7,260 nucleotides of DNA. Origin: CAZEQK01 sp964514395 (GTDB taxonomy: Bacteria; Bacillota; Bacilli; Tepidibacillales; Tepidibacillaceae). Under the pieces are notes generated by a model. It saw only the letters and a list, made by a program, of their open reading frames with translations, did not search any database and had not been told where the DNA came from. The stretch is taken from contig CAZEQK010000080.1 in NCBI GenBank assembly GCA_964514395.1, positions 1 to 7,260 on the forward strand. Direction: 5' to 3'. Positions 1-6,409 of the stretch are shown piece after piece (positions within the stretch are counted from its first letter, which is position 1; each line of letters begins with the position of its first letter). The position numbers and the translations under genes are program-made.

Positions 1-68
1 TTAGGTGATGGATAGTGCCCCACAGAGAAAATCATTCAAATTATTATATCTTTGCATCATAACTTAAA

Positions 69-347
69 TTATATTAATAAATAGTCCACTTTAATTGATA
101 ATTCAATAAACCTATCGCCCCAACCATTATCAATTGAAATTTCTTGCAATGTTCCAGTTGGAGCAAATAATATTTCTACTTTTTCTATTATTGATTCCTC
201 TTCTTTTCTTAATTCATCAATATATAAGTCAATATTATTAATTAATTTATCTACGTGCTCATAACGAGTCCATACAACATTTGTATTAGGAGTGTTGATC
301 AATTCCCTTACCTCAGTAAGTATAGATATTAATTGTTTATATTCCAT
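69..347 (-). CDS. Small acidic orphan protein, 92 aa (cassette A)
   Basis: The ATG start is supported by AAGGAG at 359-364, 11 bases upstream. The product is 92 residues, with no signal peptide or membrane segment. The first two thirds look helical and charged (a KEEES stretch near residue 50). A more distinctive C-terminal part carries LFAPTGTLQEIS at about residues 60-71, then NGWGDRF. That pattern resembles small conserved hypothetical proteins of Bacillota, recalled from memory without any assigned function. The gene is alone in its cassette: the window edge, which matches the right end of a repeat (TTAGGTGATGG), is 68 bases past the stop, and repeat 1 lies upstream. It might be an immunity or antitoxin-like protein, but no sequence feature shows that. 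Confidence 0.8.
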   Translation of the reverse strand: MEYKQLISILTEVRELINTPNTNVVWTRYEHVDKLINNIDLYIDELRKEEESIIEKVEILFAPTGTLQEISIDNGWGDRFIELSIKVDYLLI

Positions 348-438
348 TGATAGAACATCTCCTTAATTTTACGCTTAACTATATTTATAATGGTTCAATA
401 GACGTGTCTCCTGCGTTTATCTTGCACTATCTGTCACC

Positions 439-642
439 TAACGTTCTGTATCCCCGACGCCCTTGAGCTTACAAGGAGTTGCTAATGCCATGCCAGACTT
501 GGCAGGCTAATGCAACGACTGACTCGGTTAGCGAAAGGGTTGTGTCGCTGATTCTACTTCTATGAATCTAGCTTCTCGCGACCGAGGCGTACTTCAAATT
601 GAATTACTTCCCTGCTTCGCCGACGCGGGGATATTTTGTTAT
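439..642 (-). repeat. attC-like repeat 1 (interior type I)
   Basis: This is the best-preserved type I copy. Outer arms TAAC (439-442) and GTTA (638-641) pair, then a spacer of unequal length, then TATCCCCG (449-456) with CGGGGATA (626-633). Inside are an elaborate hairpin at 478-516 (GTTGC/GCAAC outside, TGCCA/TGGCA around a GACT loop), CTCGGT/ACCGAG, AGCGA/TCGCT and GATTC/GAATC stems. On the gene strand it follows gene B and would be that cassette's recombination site. Flanking bases are TCACCTAAC on the left and GTTATCAGA on the right. Confidence 0.9.
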
Positions 643-677
643 CAGATGCCGATACTTCTAAGAATAATCTAAACAGT

Positions 678-1121
678 TTATCTTTTTACTTCTTTAATAA
701 TTGGTTCCTCTGTTGATACAATATCAATAATATGATTTAGACATGCTATTTCATAATGATGAAATGGTCCTGGATATTCTTCCGATGCTATAGACCCCAG
801 TTTAATAAAATTTAAATATCTAGATTTGCTATATACTCTAAAGGATTCACCTTCAAATTCTTCATATTCATCTGAAACAGTATAACTCTCATTTAAAATT
901 GAATATCCTATGTACCACTCAAAATCTAATTGTATTAATGGTAGGGAATAATCAATATCAATTGAATGCGTATTTTTAATCTCAATTCCCCCAACTGCTA
1001 TAGTCTCCTTATTTTCACTAGTTTTACTTCTGTTAATAGTGAGTCTTAAGTGATTATCTCGAGGTTCATATATTTTATCTAAGTATATGTTCTTAAGATG
1101 CATTAAATCGGAAAACTTCAT
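678..1121 (-). CDS. Orphan protein, 147 aa (cassette B)
   Basis: The ATG start is preceded by GGAAG at 1131-1135 with 9-base spacing, a modest ribosome binding site. The product is a soluble, acidic protein without membrane segments. Its middle is rich in alternating hydrophobic and charged residues typical of beta strands (about residues 50-80). The C-terminal half has the striking stretch YPGPFHHYEIACLNHIIDIVS (about residues 116-136), rich in His and likely conserved. I do not recognise a named domain. Its small size, acidity and solitary setting between repeats 1 and 2 would suit an immunity-type protein, but this is only a guess. The stop lies 35 bases from repeat 1, so there is no room for a partner gene in the cassette. 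Confidence 0.8.
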   Translation of the reverse strand: MKFSDLMHLKNIYLDKIYEPRDNHLRLTINRSKTSENKETIAVGGIEIKNTHSIDIDYSLPLIQLDFEWYIGYSILNESYTVSDEYEEFEGESFRVYSKSRYLNFIKLGSIASEEYPGPFHHYEIACLNHIIDIVSTEEPIIKEVKR

Positions 1122-1186
1122 TTGTGTTCACTTCCATTCTTAACAAAAAAGTGGTTTACTGCTCTAAGAGTTTCATCGGTTTCTGA

Positions 1187-1390
1187 TAACGTTCAGTTGT
1201 TCACGACGCGAGTGAGCTTACAGGTGGAGTTTGAGCCTTAGAAATGCCTTTCTTAGGCTCGGGCTTCGCCGCCTCGGTTAGCGAAAGGGTTGTGTCGCTG
1301 ATTCACTTCTTTTGAAACACTTCTTGCGACCAAGCCACACTCCAAATTGAGCTACTTCCCTGCTACGCCGACGCGGGGATATTGTGTTAT
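1187..1390 (-). repeat. attC-like repeat 2 (interior type II, diverged)
   Basis: This is the most diverged copy. Its right arm keeps CGGGGATA and GTTAT, but the left arm reads GTTCAGTTGTTCACGACGC where other copies have GTTCCGTATCCCCGACGC, so the second outer stem cannot form. The CTCGGT strand faces ACCAAG instead of ACCGAG. The type II hairpin is present at 1233-1260 (GAGCCTTAG opposite CTTAGGCTC). Flanks are TCTGATAAC on the left and GTTATGTGA on the right. It may be a decaying or hybrid site. Confidence 0.85.
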
Positions 1391-1422
1391 GTGATGGATC
1401 GGCCCCCGCTTCTTCGAATAAA

Positions 1423-1433
1423 GACAGGACGTC
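1423..1433. repeat. Weak GGAC-loop hairpin at 3' side of cassette C
   Basis: GAC-AGGAC-GTC is only a three-base-pair stem. It has the same C-AGGAC-G loop as the strong hairpin at 6370-6388, and it sits at the matching position between a repeat and a gene's 3' end. On its own this could easily be chance. It is listed because cassettes E and G have strong versions at both ends. Confidence 0.3.
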
Positions 1434-1506
1434 AACCCTAAGGAACTTTTTTTTAAATTCTTCCTTTCAACCATTGTCTCCCAATATTGAAAAGTAACAT
1501 TTGGCT

Positions 1507-1905
1507 TTAGTCTTTATCTTTATCTGTAAAATTTATTTGGTTTAGGTTCCATTTTTCGTATGGAGTTGAATGTAAAGGATATGTATAACATGCCATACGT
1601 ATTTTGTATGTTTTTTTATTAATCTTTACAATTGCACTGCGAAAATAGCCTGTACCAAAACTTTCATTAGATGTTGTAGATAATATTATGATTTTCAAAG
1701 GATGTTGCTCTTTAATTATTTGTTTTACTGCATCTATATCAGAATAATAATTCACTTCTTTAGATAATTTTATAATTTGAAGCTTATTATTTAACTGGCG
1801 ATCAAAATTCCAGGTCGAGTGCCCTATTTTCACAAAAAACCAGCCAAGTAAAAACAAAACCACTAGTACATGTAATAAAATCGATATGTTCCTTTTTGTT
1901 TTCAA
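1507..1905 (-). CDS. Small membrane-anchored orphan protein, 132 aa (cassette C)
   Basis: I choose the TTG at 1903-1905 as the start. It lies 9 bases after a near-ideal AGGAGG (1915-1920), and the protein then opens with a short basic stretch (MKTKRN) followed directly by a hydrophobic segment of about 20 residues (roughly 7-27), as expected for a membrane anchor. A longer reading from GTG at 1929 would begin upstream of and translate the ribosome binding site itself, so it is rejected. The remaining 100 or so residues are probably extracytoplasmic, with hydrophobic strands such as LKIIILST and a repeated K/N-rich pattern, but no recognised domain. The topology (anchor plus small exported domain) resembles many Bacillota hypothetical proteins. 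Its leader is long for this array, at 150 bases, and includes a hairpin. Confidence 0.8.
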   Translation of the reverse strand: MKTKRNISILLHVLVVLFLLGWFFVKIGHSTWNFDRQLNNKLQIIKLSKEVNYYSDIDAVKQIIKEQHPLKIIILSTTSNESFGTGYFRSAIVKINKKTYKIRMACYTYPLHSTPYEKWNLNQINFTDKDKD

Positions 1906-1910
1906 GGCAC

Positions 1911-1920
1911 ACCACCTCCT
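1911..1920 (-). promoter_or_regulatory. Ribosome binding site fixing the TTG start of gene C
   Basis: On the minus strand this reads AGGAGGTGGT, a near-complete match to the 3' end of 16S rRNA. The first in-frame start at proper distance is TTG at 1903-1905. This places the start 24 bases downstream of the longest possible reading frame. Confidence 0.75.
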
Positions 1921-1991
1921 TAACTTCACTGTAGCATTTCATATTACTACATGTTAGCTGAAAGTAAAAATTATCGTTCTTATTGCTTCAA

Positions 1992-2007
1992 GTCTCATGG
2001 ACGGGAC
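1992..2007. repeat. GGAC-loop hairpin at 5' side of cassette C
   Basis: GTCTC-ATGGAC-GGGAC forms a five-pair stem with one G-T pair and a six-base ATGGAC loop closed by C-G. It lies between repeat 3 and the start of gene C. The loop is identical to those at 2958-2975 and 4279-4298 although the arms differ. Confidence 0.55.
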
Positions 2008-2052
2008 GATAGATTCAGCTTTCAAAATGTCTTTTGGGCCGATCTTTTCATA

Positions 2053-2254
2053 TAACGTTCCGTATCCCCGACGCCCTTGAGCTTACAGATAAAGTTCGAG
2101 CCTTAGAAATGCTTTTCTTAGGTTCGGGCTTTGCCGACTAGGTTAGCGAAAGGGTTGTGTCGCTGTTTCTACTTCTACGAAACACTTCTGGCGACCTAGG
2201 CGTACTTCAAATTGAGTTACTTCTCTGCTCGCCGACGCGGGGATATTGTGTTAT
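2053..2254 (-). repeat. attC-like repeat 3 (interior type II, with compensatory changes)
   Basis: This copy supports the fold best. Where others have CTCGGT/ACCGAG, it has CTAGGT (2138-2143) and ACCTAG (2194-2199). Where others have GATTC/GAATC, it has GTTTC (2165-2169) and GAAAC (2179-2183). Both double changes keep the pairs. Outer stems are intact. Flanks are TCATATAAC on the left and GTTATACGA on the right. Confidence 0.9.
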
Positions 2255-2301
2255 ACGATGGAACCTTGAATATGCCCTTAAATATAAGCTTAGAATACAA
2301 T

Positions 2302-2676
2302 TCAATTAGAAATTTCCTGTAATAATTCTATTGGTTCTAATTGATCTGATTCTATAACAATTGCTGTCATTCCTTGTTTAGTTGATGCCTGATGCCATTC
2401 TCCAGTTTTCCAATATGCTAATTGCCCTTCTCGAATAGGAATTTTTACTTGATCTTCCCCACTTACCCATCCTTCCCCATTAACAACAACAAATAACTGA
2501 GGTATACTTGCCTCATGTCCACCAACTACCCCATCTTTACATAAATGCATACAAACTACTTGAATAATATCTGTATGTTTTTCAACTAATCTCATGATTG
2601 GAGTTACAAATAAATTTTTACTCCCAAACTTATCAATCGGCTTTCCTATTGCTTGATCGAATCGAAATATTTTCAC
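2302..2676 (-). CDS. Small cupin-fold protein (cassette D)
   Basis: A single-domain cupin of 124 residues. The start is GTG, preceded by GAGGTGA at 2681-2687. The two cupin motifs are visible: a first one around residues 49-69 (GVVGGHEASIPQ to NGEGW, with His54 and Gln60 as likely metal ligands and no second His of the usual HxH), and a second at about 84-95 (GQLAYWKTGEWH, with His95). Cupins of this size bind a metal or small ligand and may be enzymes, sensors or stress-related proteins; the substrate cannot be read from sequence. It resembles short stand-alone cupins common in Bacillus and Paenibacillus, which would be an ordinary metabolic-type cargo compared with the defence-like cassettes to its right. 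The reduced first motif argues for weak or altered metal binding. Confidence 0.92.
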   Translation of the reverse strand: MKIFRFDQAIGKPIDKFGSKNLFVTPIMRLVEKHTDIIQVVCMHLCKDGVVGGHEASIPQLFVVVNGEGWVSGEDQVKIPIREGQLAYWKTGEWHQASTKQGMTAIVIESDQLEPIELLQEISN

Positions 2677-2725
2677 ATAATCACCTCAAATGTTATTTAT
2701 TAAATAAAGACTTCGTTCTGTCGTA

Positions 2726-2929
2726 TAACGTTCCGTATCCCCGACGCCCTTGAGCTTACAAGGAGTTGCTAATGCCATGCCAGACTTGGCAGGCTAATGC
2801 AACGACTGGCTCGGTTAGCGAAAGGGGTGTGTCGCTGACTCTACTTCCATGAATCTAACTTCTTGCGACCGAGGCGCACTTCAAATTGAGTTACTTCCTT
2901 GCTACGCCGACGCGGGGATACATTGTTAT
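2726..2929 (-). repeat. attC-like repeat 4 (interior type I)
   Basis: This copy is close to repeat 5, sharing the AAAGGGGTGTG loop where other copies read AAAGGGTTGTG. The type I interior hairpin and both outer stems are intact. The GATTC/GAATC stem is weakened (GACTC opposite GAATC). Flanks are TCGTATAAC on the left and GTTATACAT on the right. Confidence 0.9.
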
Positions 2930-2957
2930 ACATTGTCCAATGTCCCACTATTCAGAA

Positions 2958-2975
2958 GACGCCATGGACGGCGTC
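2958..2975. repeat. GGAC-loop hairpin at 3' side of cassette E
   Basis: GACGCC-ATGGAC-GGCGTC is a perfect six-pair stem around an ATGGAC loop. It lies between repeat 4 and the 3' end of the TIR-like gene. It lacks a T-run on the gene strand (AAAGG precedes it, TTCTGAATAG follows), so it does not look like a simple intrinsic terminator. Confidence 0.65.
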
Positions 2976-3064
2976 CCTTTCAAAATACGTATCTAAACAT
3001 CATTATATCTTCAATTAAACCTTATTCGTTGTTTAGATCGAAATAAAATACTGAAATATAATAT

Positions 3065-4228
3065 CTAAATTGGTCCACCAATATGATAAAACTCAGGATC
3101 TAATATAAATTCACTTCCATTACTATCAAGCCAATTATTACTAATTTCAACAACTTTCCAAACACAATCAATAAACCTATCTATTGCATTTAAATTAATA
3201 GAATACGGTGAAAGAACATACTTTTTCTCAACACCTGACATAGTTGCTGTATTAATAACTTCTCCACTATCTTTACCAACCTTCTTTAAAAGTATATATG
3301 AATCAGTTCTATTAGCAGGATTCATTTTACCGGCTGGAATAATATCAAAGTTAGTATTAGGACTTAATCTTTTAATAAATAGCGGGTCTTCCCTTCTACT
3401 TGAAATATGCCATTGAAAACTTCTTATCCAGTCATTTAAATTTAATACTGTCACAGCCCAATCTACAGGATAATTATTGGAGGAATTAATTGTAGAAAAA
3501 ACATTTTCCAATTTATCTCTAACATCATTTAGATTTTTATGTGCAAAAAATCCTAGGATATTTTTTCTTTCAGTGAATTTAAGTTTCAAATCATTTTTAT
3601 CCGTACCTAACAACTCTGTAACCATACCTAACGATTCAGACATTGATAAAGTACCATATATTATTGAACTTATATGCTTTAAAATCTCAAGCATACAGTA
3701 ATCTATCTTTCCTTTAATATGGTCTTTTAGAGGATTGTACAATATTCCACTTGAATACATATCAAAAATACTTTGTGAAATGATATTTGATACTCTATCT
3801 TTTTCATTCTCTATATCAGAATTATAAAATAGAATTCGCTTATGATTTAAATCAAAAGGTAAGTCAAATTCATTCCCAAATTTTTTGTTAAATAAAATTA
3901 TAATTCTTTCCCATCCCAAAACTTTAGCTGCATACCCTAATTCAACTAGTACATTCGGATTAGGAGTTTTTCTACCTTTAGAATCTTGATTGATAATAGA
4001 AATATCACATATAAAAATATCAGTTCTATCAATCTTATTGAAAATTGTTTCAGATATGTCAGGAGAACCAGATACACCAAGGGTATCACGATCATAGTCT
4101 ATATACACTTTTATATCTGATGACAATTTATTCATTTTTATAGCTTTTTTAATACAATACTCTATAAAAGATCTGTTTGATTTATTCGGTAAATCAGATT
4201 GCCATGAATAGAAAATATTATAAATCAA
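3065..4228 (-). CDS. TIR-like domain protein, probable defence effector (cassette E)
   Basis: 387 residues from a TTG start, with AGGAGAGG about 9 bases upstream. The N-terminal 150 residues fit a TIR-like fold: a first strand with FYSWQSDLP (residues 6-14), then YDRDTLGVSGSPDISETIF (45-63), a strand IFICDISII (71-79), and NPNVLVELGYA (90-100), in which Glu96 is the likely catalytic residue by analogy with NAD-cleaving TIR domains. WERIIILFN follows as the next strand. The remaining 240 or so residues are unrecognised, mostly helical, and could be a sensor or oligomerisation region. Bacterial TIR-like proteins often cleave NAD or bind nucleotides in abortive anti-phage defence; that role here is inferred. 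No nucleotide cyclase or other signalling partner is in the cassette, so it would have to act alone. Confidence 0.9.
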   Translation of the reverse strand: MIYNIFYSWQSDLPNKSNRSFIEYCIKKAIKMNKLSSDIKVYIDYDRDTLGVSGSPDISETIFNKIDRTDIFICDISIINQDSKGRKTPNPNVLVELGYAAKVLGWERIIILFNKKFGNEFDLPFDLNHKRILFYNSDIENEKDRVSNIISQSIFDMYSSGILYNPLKDHIKGKIDYCMLEILKHISSIIYGTLSMSESLGMVTELLGTDKNDLKLKFTERKNILGFFAHKNLNDVRDKLENVFSTINSSNNYPVDWAVTVLNLNDWIRSFQWHISSRREDPLFIKRLSPNTNFDIIPAGKMNPANRTDSYILLKKVGKDSGEVINTATMSGVEKKYVLSPYSINLNAIDRFIDCVWKVVEISNNWLDSNGSEFILDPEFYHIGGPI

Positions 4229-4278
4229 TGAAATTCGCCTCTCCTACCTACAATAATAATTTGTTTTATATTATTTTT

Positions 4279-4298
4279 ATGTGCCATGGACGGCACAT
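4279..4298. repeat. GGAC-loop hairpin at 5' side of cassette E
   Basis: ATGTGCC-ATGGAC-GGCACAT is a perfect seven-pair stem with the same loop, in the same orientation, as the hairpin on the other side of the TIR-like gene. It lies in the leader between repeat 5 and the start codon, so it could affect transcription or translation of the gene. Confidence 0.65.
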
Positions 4299-4317
4299 TA
4301 TTACATTGGATTACGTA

Positions 4318-4520
4318 TAACGTTTCGTATCCCCGACGCCCTTGAGCTTACAAGGAGTTGCTAATGCCATGCCAGACTTGGCAGGCTAATGCAACGACTG
4401 GCTCGGTTAGCGAAAGGGGTGTGTCGCTGAATCTACTTCTATGAATCTAGCTTCTTGCGACCGAGGCGTCTTCAAATTGAGTTACTTCCCTGCCACGCCG
4501 ACGCGGGGATATTTTGTTAT
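4318..4520 (-). repeat. attC-like repeat 5 (interior type I)
   Basis: Nearly the same as repeat 4 inside, but the GATTC stem strand is GAATC and so no longer pairs perfectly. Both outer stems are intact. Its right end is only 6 bases from the stop codon of gene F, showing how tightly the repeat follows the gene. Flanks are ACGTATAAC on the left and GTTATCTGA on the right. Confidence 0.9.
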
Positions 4521-4526
4521 CTGATG

Positions 4527-5159
4527 CTATTTATGAATAGGCAATAATAAAAATTGGTATGTATCAATTGTTTCCCAAACGAAAGTATGAGGGGATTTTA
4601 GAGTAACTACTGTATCATGTCTTCCTTTACATTTTGGATTTGTGATTGGTACATTAATTGGTGGAGTATAATTATTACGCATTGAAAATATTTGTCCAGT
4701 AGTTCCTTCTCTTGATTTTTTTATATATATGTCATAATCAGCTATCATACAAAAATAGCTAATGTCATAATCTTTTTCTAAACAGTGTTCTAAACTTTGA
4801 ATGTCAACATAAGAATCAATTCTTGCAAAATCATCTGCTCCTTGAGACTTTTTCTTGAACTTTAATTCTATAGCACCTTTTACTTTTGCTTTCCCATTTT
4901 CATAAAATCCAATAGTAATATCAATATATTTATTCTTTCCTAGCAATTTTTCTTCTTTTGTTTCTAAATCAACAAGGAAAATTTCATTTCTAGAAAAACA
5001 ATATAAGTCCCCAATATTTTTTAATATATGTCCAAAATAGTGTTGAAAAGGTGCTTCCTTGGTAACAGAAAATCTCTCATTTAAAAATTGAAATTTAAAT
5101 ATTTTCCATGCCTCATTAACTACTATTTCTAATTTATCTTTTGGATTAATGGTTTTCAT
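4527..5159 (-). CDS. PD-(D/E)XK nuclease-like protein (cassette F)
   Basis: 210 residues from ATG, with GAGG at 5167-5170 upstream. The order of residues fits the PD-(D/E)XK fold: an N-terminal helix with Glu35 before PFQHYF, Asp80 in KYIDITIG, then after a turn the strand AIELKFKKK with Glu98 and Lys100, followed by a helix with DIQSLE (119-124). These are the expected metal-binding and catalytic positions of the family, which includes restriction and repair nucleases. No methyltransferase or helicase accompanies it, so it is not an ordinary restriction system. It could be a solitary defence nuclease or a DNA- or protein-binding relative. The cassette is minimal: a leader of 26 bases and a 6-base gap after the stop, so transcription probably begins outside the cassette or within the repeat. 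Confidence 0.85.
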   Translation of the reverse strand: MKTINPKDKLEIVVNEAWKIFKFQFLNERFSVTKEAPFQHYFGHILKNIGDLYCFSRNEIFLVDLETKEEKLLGKNKYIDITIGFYENGKAKVKGAIELKFKKKSQGADDFARIDSYVDIQSLEHCLEKDYDISYFCMIADYDIYIKKSREGTTGQIFSMRNNYTPPINVPITNPKCKGRHDTVVTLKSPHTFVWETIDTYQFLLLPIHK

Positions 5160-5182
5160 ATTATCACCTCAATAGTTTCAGA

Positions 5183-5384
5183 TAACGTTCCGTATCCCCG
5201 ACGCCCTTGAGCTTACAGGTGAAGTTCGAGCCTTAGAAATGCTTTTCTTAGGCTCGGGCTTTACCGTCTCGGTTAGCGAAAGGGTTGTGTCGCTGATTCT
5301 TCTTCTATGAATCTACCTCTGCGACCGAGGCGTTCTTCAAATTGAGTTACTTCCATGCACGCCGAAGCGGGGATATTTTGTTAT
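5183..5384 (-). repeat. attC-like repeat 6 (interior type II)
   Basis: The type II hairpin is well formed (CGAGCCTTAG opposite CTTAGGCTCG). It shares the shortened CTACCTCTGCGACC segment with repeat 7. The right arm carries GCCGAAGCGGGG instead of GCCGACGCGGGG, again like repeat 7. Flanks are TCAGATAAC on the left and GTTATCGGA on the right. Confidence 0.9.
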
Positions 5385-5412
5385 CGGATGGATGAGGCCA
5401 TCTATGATCAGA

Positions 5413-5432
5413 GTGCGACACGGACGTCGCAC
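5413..5432. repeat. GGAC-loop hairpin at 3' side of cassette G
   Basis: GTGCGAC-ACGGAC-GTCGCAC is a perfect seven-pair stem. The loop differs by one base from ATGGAC. It sits between repeat 6 and the stop codon of the DUF2971-like gene and has no following T-run on the gene strand. Confidence 0.65.
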
Positions 5433-5487
5433 CCTTTAACCTTTTCAGAAGATTTGTTACTTTAAAATTTTAAAATTCACTTTTAAA

Positions 5488-6339
5488 TTATATAAATCTC
5501 ACATTATATAAACTCTCATTTTTAAAATTTACTTCTATATAAGGAATTTTCTTATTAGATTTAGTTCTATATTTTATTTTTTTTCTATTCGAATCTTCTT
5601 CTACTAAAAAAACTACTCTGTACTCCTCTTCTTTGTAAAAATGACTATGCTTAAAGAAAAAAGAGTAATTTATTATTTTTATATAGATAATTGATTTAAT
5701 CGTTTCTACCATTTCCATATAATCTACTATTTTTTTACTAATTAAATTGTTTAAGATTTCAGAATAAAATTCATTAATATCTTCTAATAATATTGTCATT
5801 TGCTTCTCAAAATCATATTCAACTTTTGCTGATAACGTAGGATATATGTATTTATTCTCTTTAAACATATCTTCAATATTATTTTTAAATTCAAAAATTG
5901 CTCCATTTTGACCACAATAATTTTCAATTAAATACTCGTTATTTTTATTTTCTGATAATGACAATATAAAAAGATTTCCTCCTCTAATTGGAGTTCCAAT
6001 TTTAAATATTTCTTTTAATGCTTCTAATGTTTTTATAATTGCTTCATATATATAAAATTGCCCATTAATACCCATATCATAAAGTTCTTTGTTATCCCTT
6101 AAATATAAAATTACTCCTTCTAGGACGAAAGAAATATATTTAATTTCAGTAATATCATCTAAGAAATTACAATGAGTAATCCATAAGCTATTATTTTCTA
6201 ATATCCCTTTTGCTCCTTTTTCAGTAGTATAATGATATAATTTTTCTCTTCTACTAATTTCTAATTTCATATTTATAGGATTTTTTTCTGTTACTTCATA
6301 GTACTCTAAACAAGTTGCATCTCTCAATTCATTATCCAC
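5488..6339 (-). CDS. DUF2971-like protein (cassette G)
   Basis: 283 residues from a GTG start, with GAAGGG at 6345-6350. An internal ATG at residue 24 is a weaker alternative. Landmarks of the DUF2971 family are present: LYHYTTEKGAKGILENNSLW (about 34-53), FLDDITE (59-65), FILSLSE (124-130), an ENYCGQNGAIFEF segment (139-151) and near the C terminus HFYKEEEYRVVF (233-244). DUF2971 proteins are widespread in accessory regions. Their YHYT and later acidic motifs recall ADP-ribosyltransferase-like folds, but no activity is established for this one. The gene is very AT-rich, even for this window. It is alone between repeats 6 and 7, with GGAC-loop hairpins on both sides. A toxin or defence effector role is possible but inferred. 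Confidence 0.85.
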   Translation of the reverse strand: MDNELRDATCLEYYEVTEKNPINMKLEISRREKLYHYTTEKGAKGILENNSLWITHCNFLDDITEIKYISFVLEGVILYLRDNKELYDMGINGQFYIYEAIIKTLEALKEIFKIGTPIRGGNLFILSLSENKNNEYLIENYCGQNGAIFEFKNNIEDMFKENKYIYPTLSAKVEYDFEKQMTILLEDINEFYSEILNNLISKKIVDYMEMVETIKSIIYIKIINYSFFFKHSHFYKEEEYRVVFLVEEDSNRKKIKYRTKSNKKIPYIEVNFKNESLYNVRFI

Positions 6340-6369
6340 ATTATCCCTTCTTATTGTTAAATATTAGTT

Positions 6370-6388
6370 CCGCCACAGGACGTGGCGG
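6370..6388. repeat. GGAC-loop hairpin at 5' side of cassette G
   Basis: CCGCCAC-AGGAC-GTGGCGG is a perfect seven-pair, GC-rich stem with a five-base AGGAC loop. It lies in the leader of gene G, 30 bases upstream of the start codon, and pairs in position with the hairpin at 5413-5432. Confidence 0.65.
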
Positions 6389-6409
6389 TTTATTGCCTCG
6401 TCTTTCCGA

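Noticed and set aside
1906..1929. Upstream GTG start for gene C
   Set aside because: It would place the strong ribosome binding site inside the coding region and add residues before an otherwise typical N-terminal anchor.
2958..2975. Intrinsic terminator
   Set aside because: The stem is strong but there is no T-run on either side, and similar hairpins also lie upstream of genes.
2849..3046. Plus-strand open frame of 65 codons
   Set aside because: It begins inside repeat 4, and its first half translates the repeat. It has no ribosome binding site and opposes all genes.
3477..3701. Plus-strand open frame of 74 codons
   Set aside because: It lies fully antisense to the TIR-like gene and has no recognisable features.
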